64,000 nt of DNA from Periplaneta americana (taxonomy: Eukaryota; Arthropoda; Insecta; Blattodea; Blattidae). Made by a program: the position numbers and the translations under genes. Below the pieces are notes generated by a model that was not told where the DNA came from, ran no database searches, and saw nothing but the letters and a program-made list of their open reading frames with translations. Position 1 is the first letter of the stretch; each line of letters opens with the position of its first letter. Below are positions 33,251 through 45,483 of this stretch, piece after piece. The stretch lies in assembly GCF_040183065.1 (NCBI RefSeq), contig NC_091131.1, positions 11,366,300 to 11,430,299 on the forward strand, read 5' to 3'.

Positions 33251-34226
33251 CAGTAAAACCTTGGATTATGAAAAAATTAGTTTGCGAGTGTTTTGCAAAA
33301 TGAGTGAACAATAAGGAAACATTTTAGTTTGATAACAAGCAATGGTCCACACCTATGGAGTAACGGTTAGCGTGTCTGGCCGTGAAACCAGGTGGTCTGG
33401 GTTCAATTGCCAGTCGGGGCAAGTTATCTGGTTGAGGTTTTTTCCGGGGTTTTCTCTCAACCCAATATGAACAAATGCTGAGTAACTTTCGGTGTTGGAT
33501 CCCGGATTCATTTCACCTGCATTATCACCTTCATCTCATTCAGATGCTAAATAACCAGAGATGTTGATAAAGCATCGTAAAATAACCTACTAAAATAAAA
33601 AAAATAAATGAGCAATGTTTTGCAATACTAGCAGCACGATTTGTATATAACAACAAGAAGCAATGGAGGGATCTTGTCTGAGGAGAAAGAGGAGAAAAGA
33701 GTGGACGAATTCCTCGCTTCTAATGAAATTAAAGATATATGTGAAAAGTGAGAAGCAGTACAAAATTTTGTTCAAATTCACCACCCAGATAAGGTTGTAG
33801 CAGTGCATGCGATAAAACTGTTTAATGACAACGCAATGTCACATTTCCGCAAAATCCTCAAAACAAGGCAAAAGCAGGTGTCATTGGATAGGTTCTAGTC
33901 AAAGCAAAAGATTCCAGTCAATCAAGCAGTCAGAAGTGATTCTGTTAGTGATAGTGAAAATATTTTCTTTAAATGTTCAAAAAATATACGAAGTGGTAAA
34001 ACAGGTGAAAGACACTCGAAAACAAAATACAGGAAAATAATTTGTGTTGCACTATTGCATTGACTTTTACATAAATTACACTGTATTTTACATGAATAAA
34101 AGGTTGTGAAACGAATTAATCTGAGTTTGCATTGTTTTTATGGAGAAAGTCGCTTTGATATGCGAGTGTTTTGGATTAAGAGCACCTTTTCGAAACTAAT
34201 TATGCTCGTAATCCAAGGTTTTACTG
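33251..34226 (+). mobile_element. pogo/Tigger-like element, decayed, with nested SINE
   Basis: TIR CAGTAAAACCTTGGATTA at 33251 and its complement ending 34226; TA on both sides (33249-33250, 34227-34228). A transposase C-terminal relic at 33660-33960 reads [40 protein letters not shown] and SLDRF, typical of pogo/Tigger tails. A second, 5'-lacking copy lies at 59760-60285. Confidence 0.88.
33348..33607 (+). mobile_element. tRNA-derived SINE inside the pogo element
   Basis: Same family as 19713-19966: GGAGTAACGGTTAGCGTGTC, B-box GGGTTCAATTGCC, ending in CTACTAAAATAAAAAAAATA. Confidence 0.85.
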
Positions 34227-34609
34227 TACCCCCATACTAGTTGGATGATTTCACCTCTGCTGAGACATGTGGATGTGAAGTCAGCAGTCGGCTGGTTGAC
34301 CTGAGCCCTCTAGGGGCTGTTGTGCCACGAATTATTATTATTATTATTATTAAGGCACGAAATGTCCATTCGAGGCTATGATGCTAGCCTTTTGACTCCT
34401 CCCCACAGAAAAAAAAAATGATAGACCGCAGAGGGTGATAAAAGGACAAAGAGCTGAAAACACAAGAAAAAGAAGGGTGACAAAGGATAGAAACAAAAGT
34501 AGAAGAGGAAGAGCTGAAAATTAATAAAAAGAGAAACAGTATGAAGAAAAGAAGGAAACAAGGAAGAAAATTATGAGCAGACATTGAAGAAAAGAAGTTC
34601 TGCACCATG

Positions 34610-34832
34610 GCATCATGGTCTAAGGCATCCTGCCTAGGAATCGAGTTACAGAATGCGCGCTGATTCGAATCCCCATGGGGGAAGAAATTTTCTCATTAAA
34701 TTTCGGCCAGTGTATGGGACCAGTGTCCACCCAGCATCGTGATGCACTTGGGGAACTACGATAGGTAGCGAAAATCCGGTTTCGCAAACCAGCTATAACA
34801 GCTGGGGGGATCGTGCTAACCACATGATACTT
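34610..34832 (+). mobile_element. tRNA-derived SINE
   Basis: GGTCTAAGGCATCCTGCCTAG head and B-box GATTCGAATCCCC (34662-34674), body shared with 33050-33240. Confidence 0.75.
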
Positions 34833-34910
34833 CCATTCTGGTTGGATGATAGACAACTGCTGGTCCAGTTATTTTGGATAACTGTGATTCCACATAACAA
34901 CACTATACAT

Positions 34911-37874
34911 TCAGCTCAAATTAGAATTAAGAAACACGACCTTGGATACTTTGCTACCAGTGAGCACGCTGCGTTTCTCAGTCATGGCTCGTCCCTCCTT
35001 TGAGAAGTCTCTCGCACTTGGGACACACGTCGCTACAAGACAGAATTTTCTTTTCACCAAATGGAATAGTCTGGGGTAGAGAACTTTATTTTCTTTCCAC
35101 CACTTGAGTGGATTTTCGTGTCTCGACAGGAGTGGCTGGTCCAAGTACTTCTCCACTTCAATGATGCTGGTTGCTCTGGAATTCTCCGTCTGGACGAGGT
35201 GCACAACATTTGAATCAAAATCCTGCCAGATCGAACTTGAGTTGTCTGTTGTTTTCGTAGATTCAGATGATGCTAGCAACTCATAATGGTCAATTTGTTT
35301 AACTTCAGAGACTTCGTTTACGATCTCTTCTTTTATTTCATGAAATTTACTTTCTGTTGGAAATCCATATTTTTTAAATCTAGGATCCAAGAATGTCGCT
35401 TCCCACATAACATTCACACTCTCATATGCTTGAAATTTCAGTGTCAGCTGTTCGTTCATCACCTCAATCATGGCATTCAGCTTCGGATTTTCGTAGGCTT
35501 TATCCTTTGCCTGCTTACAGATATTGGTGAGCGCCTTCATCAGCAGAGCCACCTTTGAAATGATCACGTATCTCTCATTTTGCAGTTCGACAGAGACCTC
35601 ATGAAAACATTTCAGTATGTCACACGACTTTTGGATTATCTCCCAGTCTTCACTCGATAGTTCTGGAAGATCTGAATTTGTGATGGCAATGGTTGACAAC
35701 AAAGGCTCTCTTGTTTTCAGTAGCCGTTCGAACATGTCATACGTTGTATTCCAGTGAGACCTGAGTTCTTGCTTTAATGATATCAATGGGTGACCCATTT
35801 CTGTTTGTGTATTGACCAGCACTTCTGTGCACTGTGCATTTCTTTTGAAATGCTCTACAATTGAACTTGCCTTGAGACGAGTTTCTTTTATTTCCTCGAT
35901 GCTGGTTTGCACAATTTCATTCAGAGTCCGGGCGAAGCAAGGGATGTGAGACCAACCACACTTCTGTACTGCACGAACTACATCAACAGAGTTATCTGTA
36001 ATACAAGCCACAACTTTGTTTTCCCCTAACAGGTTAGTAATTTCTTTTGAAATTGTGTCACTTACATCTCCATTAGTGAAGCTAAAGCAAGAAATCGTGT
36101 AAGATTTCAGTGAGCAGCAGATATCAATAAAATGAATAGTAACAGCCATGTAATTTTCGTTTATAATCGACGTCCAATTATCTGTTGTGACACAGACATG
36201 TGAAGCATTTTGTACATTCGTCTTTACCATTTCAAGTGTTTTATTATAAAACATACTCAGCAAATTATTAGACAGAGTTTTTTTGGATGGTAATTCGTAA
36301 TTTGGGTTTAGCAGTTTTACTAGATTTTGAAACTCCACACTTTCCACAATGTTAAATGGATGATATCCTTTCACAATCATAAGGAGAAGCTGTTCATCTA
36401 AAATTTTCCTTTTGTTCGCACTGACATAGCGGTAAAGTTTTGAATGGTTTTGGTTGTCTGGATTCTGACCATTTGCACACGAGAAAGTTGAATTTAGTGG
36501 CTCCGGATCATTTGTGGAGTGACTGTCTGCATCAGGAACGACTTCTAAAACCTGTTGTACGTCTTCCATTTGTTCACTTTCGTCATATACCCAGGCATTT
36601 CTGTCAAGATGTTTTAATCGCATGTGTCTATTTAAATTTGATGTCGAAGATCTCTTGTATGACAGCACCTTATTACATAAGTTGCATTTCACTTTTTCAT
36701 TTCCTAGTCTTATAAAATAATCCCAAGTTACACTAACATTATGTCTTTCTCTACGAGGCTTGTTATAAAAAGACACAGTGTTATTTTCTTCTGTTGTGTG
36801 TGCAAGTATTTCTTCTCCTAACTGTTCGTATTCATAAGCTAATCGTTGTTTTGATTCTGTAATTACTTGTTCGTTTTCCAATGCCTCCTCTTCGTGTTCA
36901 GGTCGGCTCCGCGTCCGAGATACGGGTAAATTTACTGACGTGTGTTTTGCACGAATATGCCTGTTTAAATTTGACATTGAGATCCCTTTATACGAAAGAA
37001 CACCATTACACAATTCACATTTAACTTTGTCATTTGCGATACGTGTAAAATAATCCCAAACAACACTCCTCTGCGATGTTCTGCGGTAAACTATCCTCGT
37101 TCCTTCTTTTTCATTTGGACTTTCGCTCTGTTGTACAGTTACTTCATCTAAAGTCTCTCCTTCATATTCTGCTTGCGCTTTTTCATTTGAATTTAATGCC
37201 TGCCGCACACTTTCCAAAGGCCCACCTTCTTCATAAACTATCACAACTTTTGCTGGTTTCTCATCGAGGTCCAATGTTGGATGTTTTAGTCTGATATGTC
37301 GAATGAAATTTGATGTAGATGATCCTTTGAAAGAAAACTCACTGCTACACAAATCACATCTCACTTTATCATCTGAAATTTTCGTGAAATAAGCCCACAT
37401 TGCACTAACACTATGTCTTCCTCTACGCACTACATCTGAATGATTAACACTTGTGCTATCTCCTTTAATTTTTGTCTCCAAGCTTGCTTCCTCTTGATCA
37501 AGTTCCATGGGATCTTGTTCATAATCAGATTGCTCTTTAACGTTTGTACTTGTATTCACGAACTGACACATGTCTTCTGAAGACTCGACATTATCTTCTT
37601 CTTGTACCCACGATTGTTGATTTTTCACATCAGAAGTAACTGTCTGATTAACGTCAACAAACTGCCCCACAGCTTGTTCCAATTGAGCCCAAGAGTCTTT
37701 CATACTGAGAATCGTCGTTGGATGCTTTCCACGAAGGTGTCGATTTAGATTAGATGTAGCAACTCCTTTGAATGCAAGCGTATTGTTGCACAAATCACAC
37801 TGAACTTTGCCATTTGGGAGTCTTCTGAAATAATTCCAAATTACACTACTCCGTTGTTTTTCTCTTTGAGCCAT
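34911..37874 (-). CDS. Zinc finger BED domain protein (ZBED4-like), hAT transposase-derived
   Basis: Uninterrupted 987-codon ORF. The ATG at 37872-37874 has a good context (AATATGG); the frame can be extended four codons to a GTG, but ATG is the likely start. Four BED zinc fingers with C2H2 spacing at residues about 9-51, 155-201, 269-311 and 379-422, separated by acidic linkers, then a hAT transposase fold (about 480-860) and the C-terminal hAT dimerisation region (about 905-987: EVEKYLDQPLLSR, PLKWWKENK..YPRL, VFLNSNL). First acidic residue DNWTS (D565) and second TDNS (D627) are present. Differences from the usual hAT consensus: PCFARTLN where PCFAHTLN is usual (R649), HW instead of RW (707-708), and VPSARDFS instead of VPSERxFS (A954), a site where the third catalytic Glu is expected. 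A CAG preceded by pyrimidines at 37892-37896 (- strand) could splice a 5' UTR exon to it. No TIR or TSD seen. Either a hAT element or, more likely to me, a domesticated copy. Confidence 0.88.
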   Translation of the reverse strand: MAQREKQRSSVIWNYFRRLPNGKVQCDLCNNTLAFKGVATSNLNRHLRGKHPTTILSMKDSWAQLEQAVGQFVDVNQTVTSDVKNQQSWVQEEDNVESSEDMCQFVNTSTNVKEQSDYEQDPMELDQEEASLETKIKGDSTSVNHSDVVRRGRHSVSAMWAYFTKISDDKVRCDLCSSEFSFKGSSTSNFIRHIRLKHPTLDLDEKPAKVVIVYEEGGPLESVRQALNSNEKAQAEYEGETLDEVTVQQSESPNEKEGTRIVYRRTSQRSVVWDYFTRIANDKVKCELCNGVLSYKGISMSNLNRHIRAKHTSVNLPVSRTRSRPEHEEEALENEQVITESKQRLAYEYEQLGEEILAHTTEENNTVSFYNKPRRERHNVSVTWDYFIRLGNEKVKCNLCNKVLSYKRSSTSNLNRHMRLKHLDRNAWVYDESEQMEDVQQVLEVVPDADSHSTNDPEPLNSTFSCANGQNPDNQNHSKLYRYVSANKRKILDEQLLLMIVKGYHPFNIVESVEFQNLVKLLNPNYELPSKKTLSNNLLSMFYNKTLEMVKTNVQNASHVCVTTDNWTSIINENYMAVTIHFIDICCSLKSYTISCFSFTNGDVSDTISKEITNLLGENKVVACITDNSVDVVRAVQKCGWSHIPCFARTLNEIVQTSIEEIKETRLKASSIVEHFKRNAQCTEVLVNTQTEMGHPLISLKQELRSHWNTTYDMFERLLKTREPLLSTIAITNSDLPELSSEDWEIIQKSCDILKCFHEVSVELQNERYVIISKVALLMKALTNICKQAKDKAYENPKLNAMIEVMNEQLTLKFQAYESVNVMWEATFLDPRFKKYGFPTESKFHEIKEEIVNEVSEVKQIDHYELLASSESTKTTDNSSSIWQDFDSNVVHLVQTENSRATSIIEVEKYLDQPLLSRHENPLKWWKENKVLYPRLFHLVKRKFCLVATCVPSARDFSKEGRAMTEKRSVLTGSKVSKVVFLNSNLS

Positions 37875-38508
37875 ATTGTCTGCCACAATTCCTGGGAGTA
37901 AAATAGCACGTTACGATTCTTTTGTTCTTTTACGAAATATGCATTGTACTATGTTTGCACTTAAAAGTTGTGACTCCTACGTCTAGTTTATTTAATAGTG
38001 AATTACTTATTCCGCGATGATTCAATGATTTGATTACTTCTTCTTACGTACAAACTAAACTGAGTTGAATCGGCCAACAGACTCGTTTACTCCTTTCATT
38101 CCATAAAAAAGTCACCAGGACTATTTACATTTAACTTCCTGTATTCATACGCCAGCGGTTAATAAGAAAGAAAGACTGTATTTCAGCCCAGCGTTTAAAG
38201 AAGTGTTTCAGTACATTTTTCAACTCCATGAAACTTTACATGAGAATAAATATAAACATACCGGAAGATATATAATGTAAGTACTATTCCGACTACTCTC
38301 TAGATGAAATAATAAACAAAAGAAGGAAAAATGAAGGTTATTATACGAAATCTATGTGAATACTGTATCCAAAGCACTTGAACACATTAGGGCCTACTGT
38401 AAAACAACAGTTATACTTTTAACACTATATTGTCATTATTATAATACTATTATATGCTCAATTATAACCGTTAAAAAGTCTTTAAATTACATTGTAATAT
38501 ATGTAGAG
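37875..38508. other. Upstream region of the ZBED-like gene
   Basis: On the - strand, CTATTTTACTCCCAG just upstream of the ATG resembles a 3' splice site. Otherwise nothing recognised; no promoter element can be called. Confidence 0.35.
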
Positions 38509-38690
38509 CTGCGCTCGGCATGAGTTCGATTTCCGCCTTGGCTGATTACCTGGTTGGTTTTTTTCAGAGATTTTTCCCAAATGTAAGGCGGATGTCAGGT
38601 AATCCCATGGTGAATCCTCGGCCTCATCGCCAAATATAATCTCGCTATCACCAATTACATCAGCACTATTGTTTAGTCAACTGTCCGAAG
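38509..38690 (+). mobile_element. tRNA-derived SINE, 5'-truncated
   Basis: Shares with 42499-42757 the blocks GGCTGATTACCTGGTTGG, AAGGCG.ATGTCAGGTAAT and ATCTCGCTATCACCA; B-box-like GAGTTCGATTTCC. Confidence 0.75.
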
Positions 38691-38699
38691 ACAGGTCTC

Positions 38700-41250
38700 A
38701 ACCTCAGAGGCAACTAGGCTAGGAGATGTGGGGTAAGGTGGCTAGTTCCTTTCCCTCTCCATTGCATACATCGCCTACTAGCTACATATTACACTAATCA
38801 GACTTCAGATGCATACAAACAATTGTTCTTCCTCTGACACATATCGTCAAGTGAGATGTACTGCCTGATAATAGATGTACATATCATAGGATATCGACAC
38901 TTTATAATCTGGTAATTGATACACCGTCTTCAAATAACCGATTAAAATGCAAATATGTAATAGTAGCCTAAGCTTTTACTTCTATAAGATGCATTTGAAC
39001 ATGTTTGTGAGATACTAAATTTCGATATAAAACGCATAATTTATGTTAATTTCTGTTCGTTGTATGTGACGTGTGGATAAATTCTGTGAATTACAAACAA
39101 TTTTTTTCTGGTTTAACATGAGTTCTTAAGTGCAAGAACGGCACAAGGAACTAAAGTTTGCTGTGCTCCACTCCAAAGGCGAACTATTTTCTTGGCGTAC
39201 TTCAAATTTATAGTTCACTCAGAGCTCATGCAGTAATACAAACTACCGTATTGACTATATTCTGTAATTAGTGAAGTTAAATGATGAACCTAAATTTTTC
39301 AACACAATGCAGTTATATTGAAAATGATATAAATAAGGAAAATACGATTTTGATTTCTGCAACGTATATATTTTCACGTTTATTTTATAATATATACGTT
39401 TACATTCAGTGTATTAATTTTGCAATTGTTGGCTATATCAGATTTCAAGGTGCAACCTTGTGTAACTAAAAGAGAAAGCAGAGTTGTTCCAAAATCAATA
39501 TAAAAAGGCTGTAAAATTGTAATAAGCACAATGTTCACTCGATATTCAAATGAGAGGAAAATATTTTTCTATTTATTTAATCAATTTATGCGTCGTTTGT
39601 GTTTCATTTGTATGAGTACGGATTTCATGTGCACAACACATTAATTTTGTGACTGTTGGCGACTTTGCAATGATAGTGCGCAACATTATGAAAGAATGAA
39701 TGTGAAACTGCAATTTTTGTTCTGATGTTGTCTGTCTGCAGAGAGCAGACGATACGGTAAATAGCATAAATAAATTATGTGTTGAAAATAATTATAACAA
39801 TAATATTTCGTACCAATAACGTACAATTTTATTTTATTTTTAGTTACTATATCTGTGTCACCGCTTTTTCTTTCTCCATATAATTATTGGTTTACGGAGC
39901 AAAAGAGTTATGTAAATTTCGAGTTTGTGAAGATAATATCCTAAAACAAAATAAATAAATAAATTCTAGGGAACTATGGAAAAAAAATTGAAGAAATGCA
40001 GTTTTTATTACGATTTCATATGCACTCAGGCGTATTTTTAATGATGCATACAAATAAGAGTTCGAATTCATCTTTTTGTATCATGACGGTAATACCAACC
40101 TGCGTTTAAAAACAATTATTATTCATAGACATAAATCAGTTCAGAACGAAAGCGCAGCAAATTTTTAGCATTGTTAACGCCTGTTGATTGAGTTCTTTGT
40201 GATTTAAGTGTATTTATTAAGATTGACGTTTATTTTATTTCCCTTTGAAGTGTTAATTTCGTCGCATAGTGGTGAATCGAGTGGTGATGGGGGCGTTGTA
40301 TGAGTGGGGACTGGGAAGTAGCGTGGACTGAGTGGGGATCGATGAATTGAACAAAATAAGAACAAAAAAAGAAAGACAGGGAATGGAGGGATAATTTATT
40401 GTTATTTAATACTATTACTAAGCAGAAATACAAGTCACATTTATCATTAACACGAGTTCAATTTAACATAGAAGGAAATTATACTAAATGTACGAGGCTT
40501 TATTTAGTGATGATAACCTATTCGCCAACTGTCAAAATATCTATTTCACGGATAGAAATTAATAATAGCTTATTGGACTATGCAATTGCATTTATACGTA
40601 TGAAGTGTAATCGAACGTTTTATTGCTGCGAACTAGGTAAGGTTTTGTGTATAATTATGTTTTATTATATAAGGTATACCATAGTGTAACAGAAAAATCA
40701 ATTTCCTAACGTTGCCGAAAGTCAGTGACTCTAAGAACAACGAGAGCGATGACTTCATAAAACGATTCATTTATACCATTGTAATGCTTGAAGAGTAAAT
40801 TTCAGATTCAGTTGTAGGCGCCTAACGTAATTAAAAGGTAACATTTAGCCTCTTTTATTAGCATCCCGGTTAAAATGCACAGTAATGAATAATAATACTC
40901 AAATTATGTTATTTCATTATTGTATTAATTTAAGATTGTGTATGAATGGCTTAATTATTTCTCCATGGTAAAGAATACTCTTACCCCTATATTTGCTGAA
41001 GAATTACGTAATTTTCCATGATCCAGTTATTGTTTTGATTGATATTGTATCAAAACGGACATATAACGATTTTCGTGCTTTTAGTAGGATACTGTTCTCT
41101 GCTGTGTAGGCCTTAACATCACAATAAATACGAGGGTGCAAAGGTCTGACGAAAACTCTAACCCTACTTAACTTTGGAAGAGTACACTAGACTAGGCCTA
41201 ATTTAATTACTGAAATAGATCAACTGACCTGACATTTTTGTGAGAGGAGG
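38700..41250. other. Long AT-rich intergenic stretch, nothing recognised
   Basis: No gene, RNA or transposon end recognised over about 2.5 kb; short ORFs without similarity. Confidence 0.35.
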
Positions 41251-41300
41251 AGGAGGAGGAGCAGAAGAACATGATGATGATGATGATGATGATGATGATG
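41251..41300. repeat. (GAG)n and (ATG)n microsatellites
   Basis: GAGGAGGAGGAG then about ten GAT/ATG triplets. Confidence 0.9.
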
Positions 41301-41779
41301 GTAACAATTAATAAGTATACATTGTCATTTTTAAGCTGTGCAAAATGTTGCAAGCACTGAAAACTACCATCACTTCGTCTGCAAAACATATAACAGCATA
41401 ATTCTAGGAAGAAAAACAGGCAAGGTTGAACGAACATTTTTCTTATTACATTGACAACAATAGGGCCTACTCAGAGAAAATGTCACTGACACTGAAGTGT
41501 AGGGTTGCATTAATAAACAGTAGCTCAACAGGCAGAGAGGCGATAAAGATTGTTGCAGTGTCTTAACTATAATGCACTTTATATTGAATTGAACCAAAGA
41601 AGCCCTTAATAGAGACCTACTCTTGAAAAGCTCATTACAAAGTCATTATTACGCACCATTTTAAACAATTACTGTTTCGTGAAATTGATTAACAATACGG
41701 TACATAATAATTATTCATATGATAGCCTATTCATTTTAATATTGGAAGAGCTTAAAGATGGGCTCAAATTAGTTTTGGT

Positions 41780-41826
41780 TGGGCTCCAGCCCACCAAAAC
41801 CCCCTCGCTGGCGCCACCCCTGCCAA
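41780..41826 (-). mobile_element. Solo hAT-like end
   Basis: The sequence ends GCGCCACCCCTG, complement CAGGGGTGGCGC, a hAT-style terminus. No matching second end or TSD found upstream. Confidence 0.35.
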
Positions 41827-41829
41827 GAC

Positions 41830-42490
41830 ATGAAGGGTCCAGCTTTCATTATGATGACTCTTGAATGTAGATAAATGTCCCAAGGAAGTTTACAGGCCTG
41901 TTGCTGGTAAGTCCAGTTAGTAAGACTGCCACCTAAATGTCTCTGGACTTAGCTGTAGCAGTTTCTTTCCAAGTGAGTGCAACAGTTATATTGCTGTGGC
42001 TGTCTTCAGAGCTTCGTCAGTAAAAGTAGGTTGTATCATGAAAAATTATGGATGGAATTTGGACAGGAGAGCATATAATGTGTTATCATGTACCGCACAA
42101 CGGGAACAAAGCGTAGCATACATCAGTCATACATTACATCCAGGAATGCAGAAAAATATGGAAGTAACATCTTGTAAGAACGGAACCAGAAAGACTACCA
42201 AAGCATAGCCTATCATGAGATACCTATATTTTCAAAAGGCAAAAGAAGCTTAGGAAGATAAATGAAAAGATGATGCGAGACTGTAACGGACCAGTAAGAA
42301 CTCGACTTATTTCACGATGATAGTCATCAAATTTTTCTGTAAGCTTGCTCAGCTAATAAATTCGACACATTTTCAAAGTAGGAAATTGTCTTAAGAATTA
42401 TGGTGATAGTACTTTCACCTACATACCGAAAGGTCAATGAAGTTTTTGTTGGTCATGAAAATAACATTGTTGGTTTGTTTAAATTCGAAA
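41830..42490. other. Intergenic with a faint LINE relic
   Basis: At about 42235-42325 the + strand faintly resembles the GKRSLGR..KRW.ETVTGPVRTR tail of family D below. Nothing else recognised. Confidence 0.35.
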
Positions 42491-42498
42491 TATAAGCC

Positions 42499-42757
42499 AT
42501 CGGTGTAGCTCATATGGCAGTGCATTTGCCTGCTGACCTGGAGTTGCACTCGGGTGTGGGTTCAATTCCCACTTGGGCTGATTACCTGGTTGGGTTTTTT
42601 TCCGAGGTTTTCCCCAACCGTAAGGCGAATGTCAGGTAATCTATGGCGAATCCCCGGCCTCATCTCGCCAAATACCATCTCGCTATCACCAGTTATTGAC
42701 ACTATATAACACAGTAGTTGATATGTAACATCGTTAAATAACCAAGTAAAAAAAAAT
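42499..42757 (+). mobile_element. tRNA-derived SINE with poly(A)
   Basis: GGTGTAGCTCATATGGCAGTG (A-box region), GTGGGTTCAATTCCCACT (B box), body, ending in AACCAAGTAAAAAAAAA. Confidence 0.88.
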
Positions 42758-43149
42758 TTGAAATAGGCCTATTATTTTTTCTCAAGTTCTTCAAAATTCT
42801 AACAATGTCATTAGTTCTTAAGTTGTTTCTTCTCGTACTTGTGGATTTTTCGTTACCACTAAAGTAAATATATATTCTGTAATTTAATTGGTGAGAGCAA
42901 CAGAGAAAAATTACATCCATTTTACAAAACTGAAGTTGTATTGTGAAGTGAAGAAAAACAAGTTAATTTACAACTGTTTCTTTAAGAACATTTGACTGTT
43001 AAAATCAGTAGCTTGCAGGTTTTATAAATTTACAAAACACAATGAATTGCAGTTTTATATTGACATATGTTATATAGTGTTAAAGTGTTAATAAAAATGA
43101 GTGAAATAAAAAATTGAAGTGTAAAAGTTAGGTACAAATATCTCTGAAA

Positions 43150-43460
43150 ATACCGCCACAGTTCAGTGTTAGAGCACTGAACTTATGTTGTTGTTATTGT
43201 TTTCTAATGCCAGGCGTTTGACAATAATGTCATTTGACCTCTTGGACTCCAATATTTTTCAAAGATATTATCATGGTCAGCCACTGAAGCACAGATTTTG
43301 AGGTGTTCCGAATCCATTTCTTGTGCACTGAACTTATAATCCAGGGGCTTGGGTTCAAATCCTGCTAGAACCTGAATTTTTAACTTGTCTTGAGCAAGCC
43401 CCTGTTCCAGGCAAAAAAGGGGTTTTCTCCAGGTATTCCAGTTCCTCTATGGTATCCCAA
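43150..43460 (+). mobile_element. tRNA-like SINE interrupted by LINE B
   Basis: Head GTTCAGTGTTAGAGCACTGA resumes after the insertion with CTTATAATCCAGG..TTGGGTTCAAATCC (B box). The two halves together resemble a tRNA-derived head. Confidence 0.7.
43187..43324 (-). mobile_element. LINE family B 3' fragment, 13-bp TSD, inside a SINE
   Basis: - strand copy of the last part of family B with its (CAA)n tail at the left. TSD GCACTGAACTTAT at 43174-43186 and 43325-43337. Confidence 0.92.
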
Positions 43461-44061
43461 AAATTTTTTCATCACATTCATTACAACTGAAATGTTGACC
43501 TACAGTGCGTGGTGCACTCTGGTTAGTCCCTAGCAAACTAGATGGTCTAATCTTCTCAACACTAGTGACATCTGTGAACCAGCTCGCAAGAGTCAGGGCG
43601 AATGACAGCAAGTTAGGACCCCACCATTGGGCGTCGGGGGAGGGGGGAGAGGACATCTTAAAATATTTAATCAATAGAACTTGAAGGTTCAACAACTACA
43701 TAGTGAATACATAGCCAAATAACTTCATTCATCCTATTTAACTTTTAAAACTATTATATCTTTCTGTTATTTTTTATGCTTATTTTTCTCAATAAAATCA
43801 ATTACAGTACAACCTTCTATGTAATCATGCTGATTAATACGTTATTGGTAAAAGTCCAGTAAAAGTTACTCTGACAGGTTTAATTACTAAAATACACTCC
43901 AGAATCAAGTACAGAACAGTTTGAAACATTATAGGGCCTATATAATATGAGACAGTACTGCAGTGGAATAGAATTTTAATGCAAGAAACATAAGTTTTAC
44001 AAAATATCATAACACACTTTAGTGTAACAGAAATAATCTGCCATCTTTTCTTGTTTTTTAG

Positions 44062-44660
44062 ATGAGTTTTAATTTTTTTCTGATTTTAGATCGCAGATTT
44101 CTTAAGAGGGAGGGGGAGAGCGTAAATCGAGTAAAAACGGAAATGAAAATGTTAATCCCCTCCCAAAAAAAAAACACATCTCAAATTATCCGCAAAGCGA
44201 ATTATAAGTCCATGGGAACCATTAATAGAGTTTTTAAACCATCTTAGTGCAAAGACATACAAGAATAAGAGCTTATAAAACCTTAGCGAGACCATTGCTT
44301 ACCTATGGGAGCGAAGCTTGGACTATATGTAAAAGAGATATAAGCAGAATAACAGCTAGCGAAATGAAGTTCATGAGAAGAACAGCTGGATACACAAAGT
44401 TAGACAAAAAAAAAAATGTAGATATTCTTCAAGAACTTCAAATCTCTTCGGTTATGGACCATTATAACTACATATAGAAATAATTGGCAGCAGCACCTTC
44501 AGCGTATGGATTGATCCCGCATCCCTCGTCAGATTTTGAATTACCATCCAAGAGGAAAGAGATCTTTAGGAAGACCACTCAAACGATGGCACAAGATCGT
44601 AACAGGCCACCAGGCCTAATACGTGGGAGGAAGAAGATGATGATGAAATATGTACTATTG
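44062..44660 (+). mobile_element. LINE family D relic (RT C-terminus)
   Basis: Broken + frames read SMGTINRVFKPS, RIRAYKTLARPLLTYGSEAW, TASEMKFMRRTAGYTKLDKK, and later SKRKEIFRKTTQTMAQDRNR, the typical C-terminal part of an insect non-LTR retrotransposon RT. Several frameshifts. Confidence 0.8.
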
Positions 44661-45227
44661 TTTGAATGACTAGCAGGATACTCATGTAGCTTATCAATTG
44701 AGGATGTGCATACTGTTTGCAGGATGTTTACCTTATTTGAGCCTTTTATCATAAACTACGTGACAGATACATGAGACTGACATGGTGTGGTCATCTCAGT
44801 TTTGGGTCTCTATCTAACGAAAGTATGTGGCACCCATTGACAGTGGACGAACATCTTTGCCCTAGAAAGGATTGGAACCCATTACCTTGGCTTACATATA
44901 TTGTCAAAGCTGCACCTTGATCTTTATGTATATCACGAGTGGCATAGAAATAACTACTTATAACATTTTGCGCACTGCAATATGATTGTAAGGAAAAAGC
45001 TCTGAAAATTCTTGAAAATGTTGCCAACAGTTACGTACTACTGAGCACCAGAGAAGACTGGAAGAAACTTTATATCTTGTCTAGTTTTATACCTAAGATG
45101 CATGTATCCAAACTAGGCCACACTATGTACTTAAAATTAATAACAAACAATTGAAATAAAATTCTCAAGAGAAAACAGCACACAACAGACTTTGTGTCCC
45201 CTCAGTAAAGTGAAAAGTACTGTATTT
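44661..45227. other. Intergenic, nothing recognised
   Basis: No coding similarity seen. Confidence 0.35.
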
Positions 45228-45483
45228 GCTTACTTACTTACTTACTTACTGGCTTTTAAGGAACCCGGAGGTTCATTGCCGCCCTCACATAAGCCCGCTA
45301 TTGGTCCCTATCCTGAGCAAAATTAATCCATTCTCTATCATCATATCCCACCTCCCTCAAATCCATTTTAATATTATCTTCCCATCTATGTCTCGGCCTC
45401 CCTAAAGGTCTTTTTCCTCCGGCCTCCCAACTAACACTCTATATGCATTTCTGGATTCGCTCATATGTGCTACATGCCCTGCT
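45228..45483 (-). mobile_element. LINE family A 3' fragment
   Basis: (AAGT)n tail then the end of the family reading frame with one-base indels. Confidence 0.88.
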
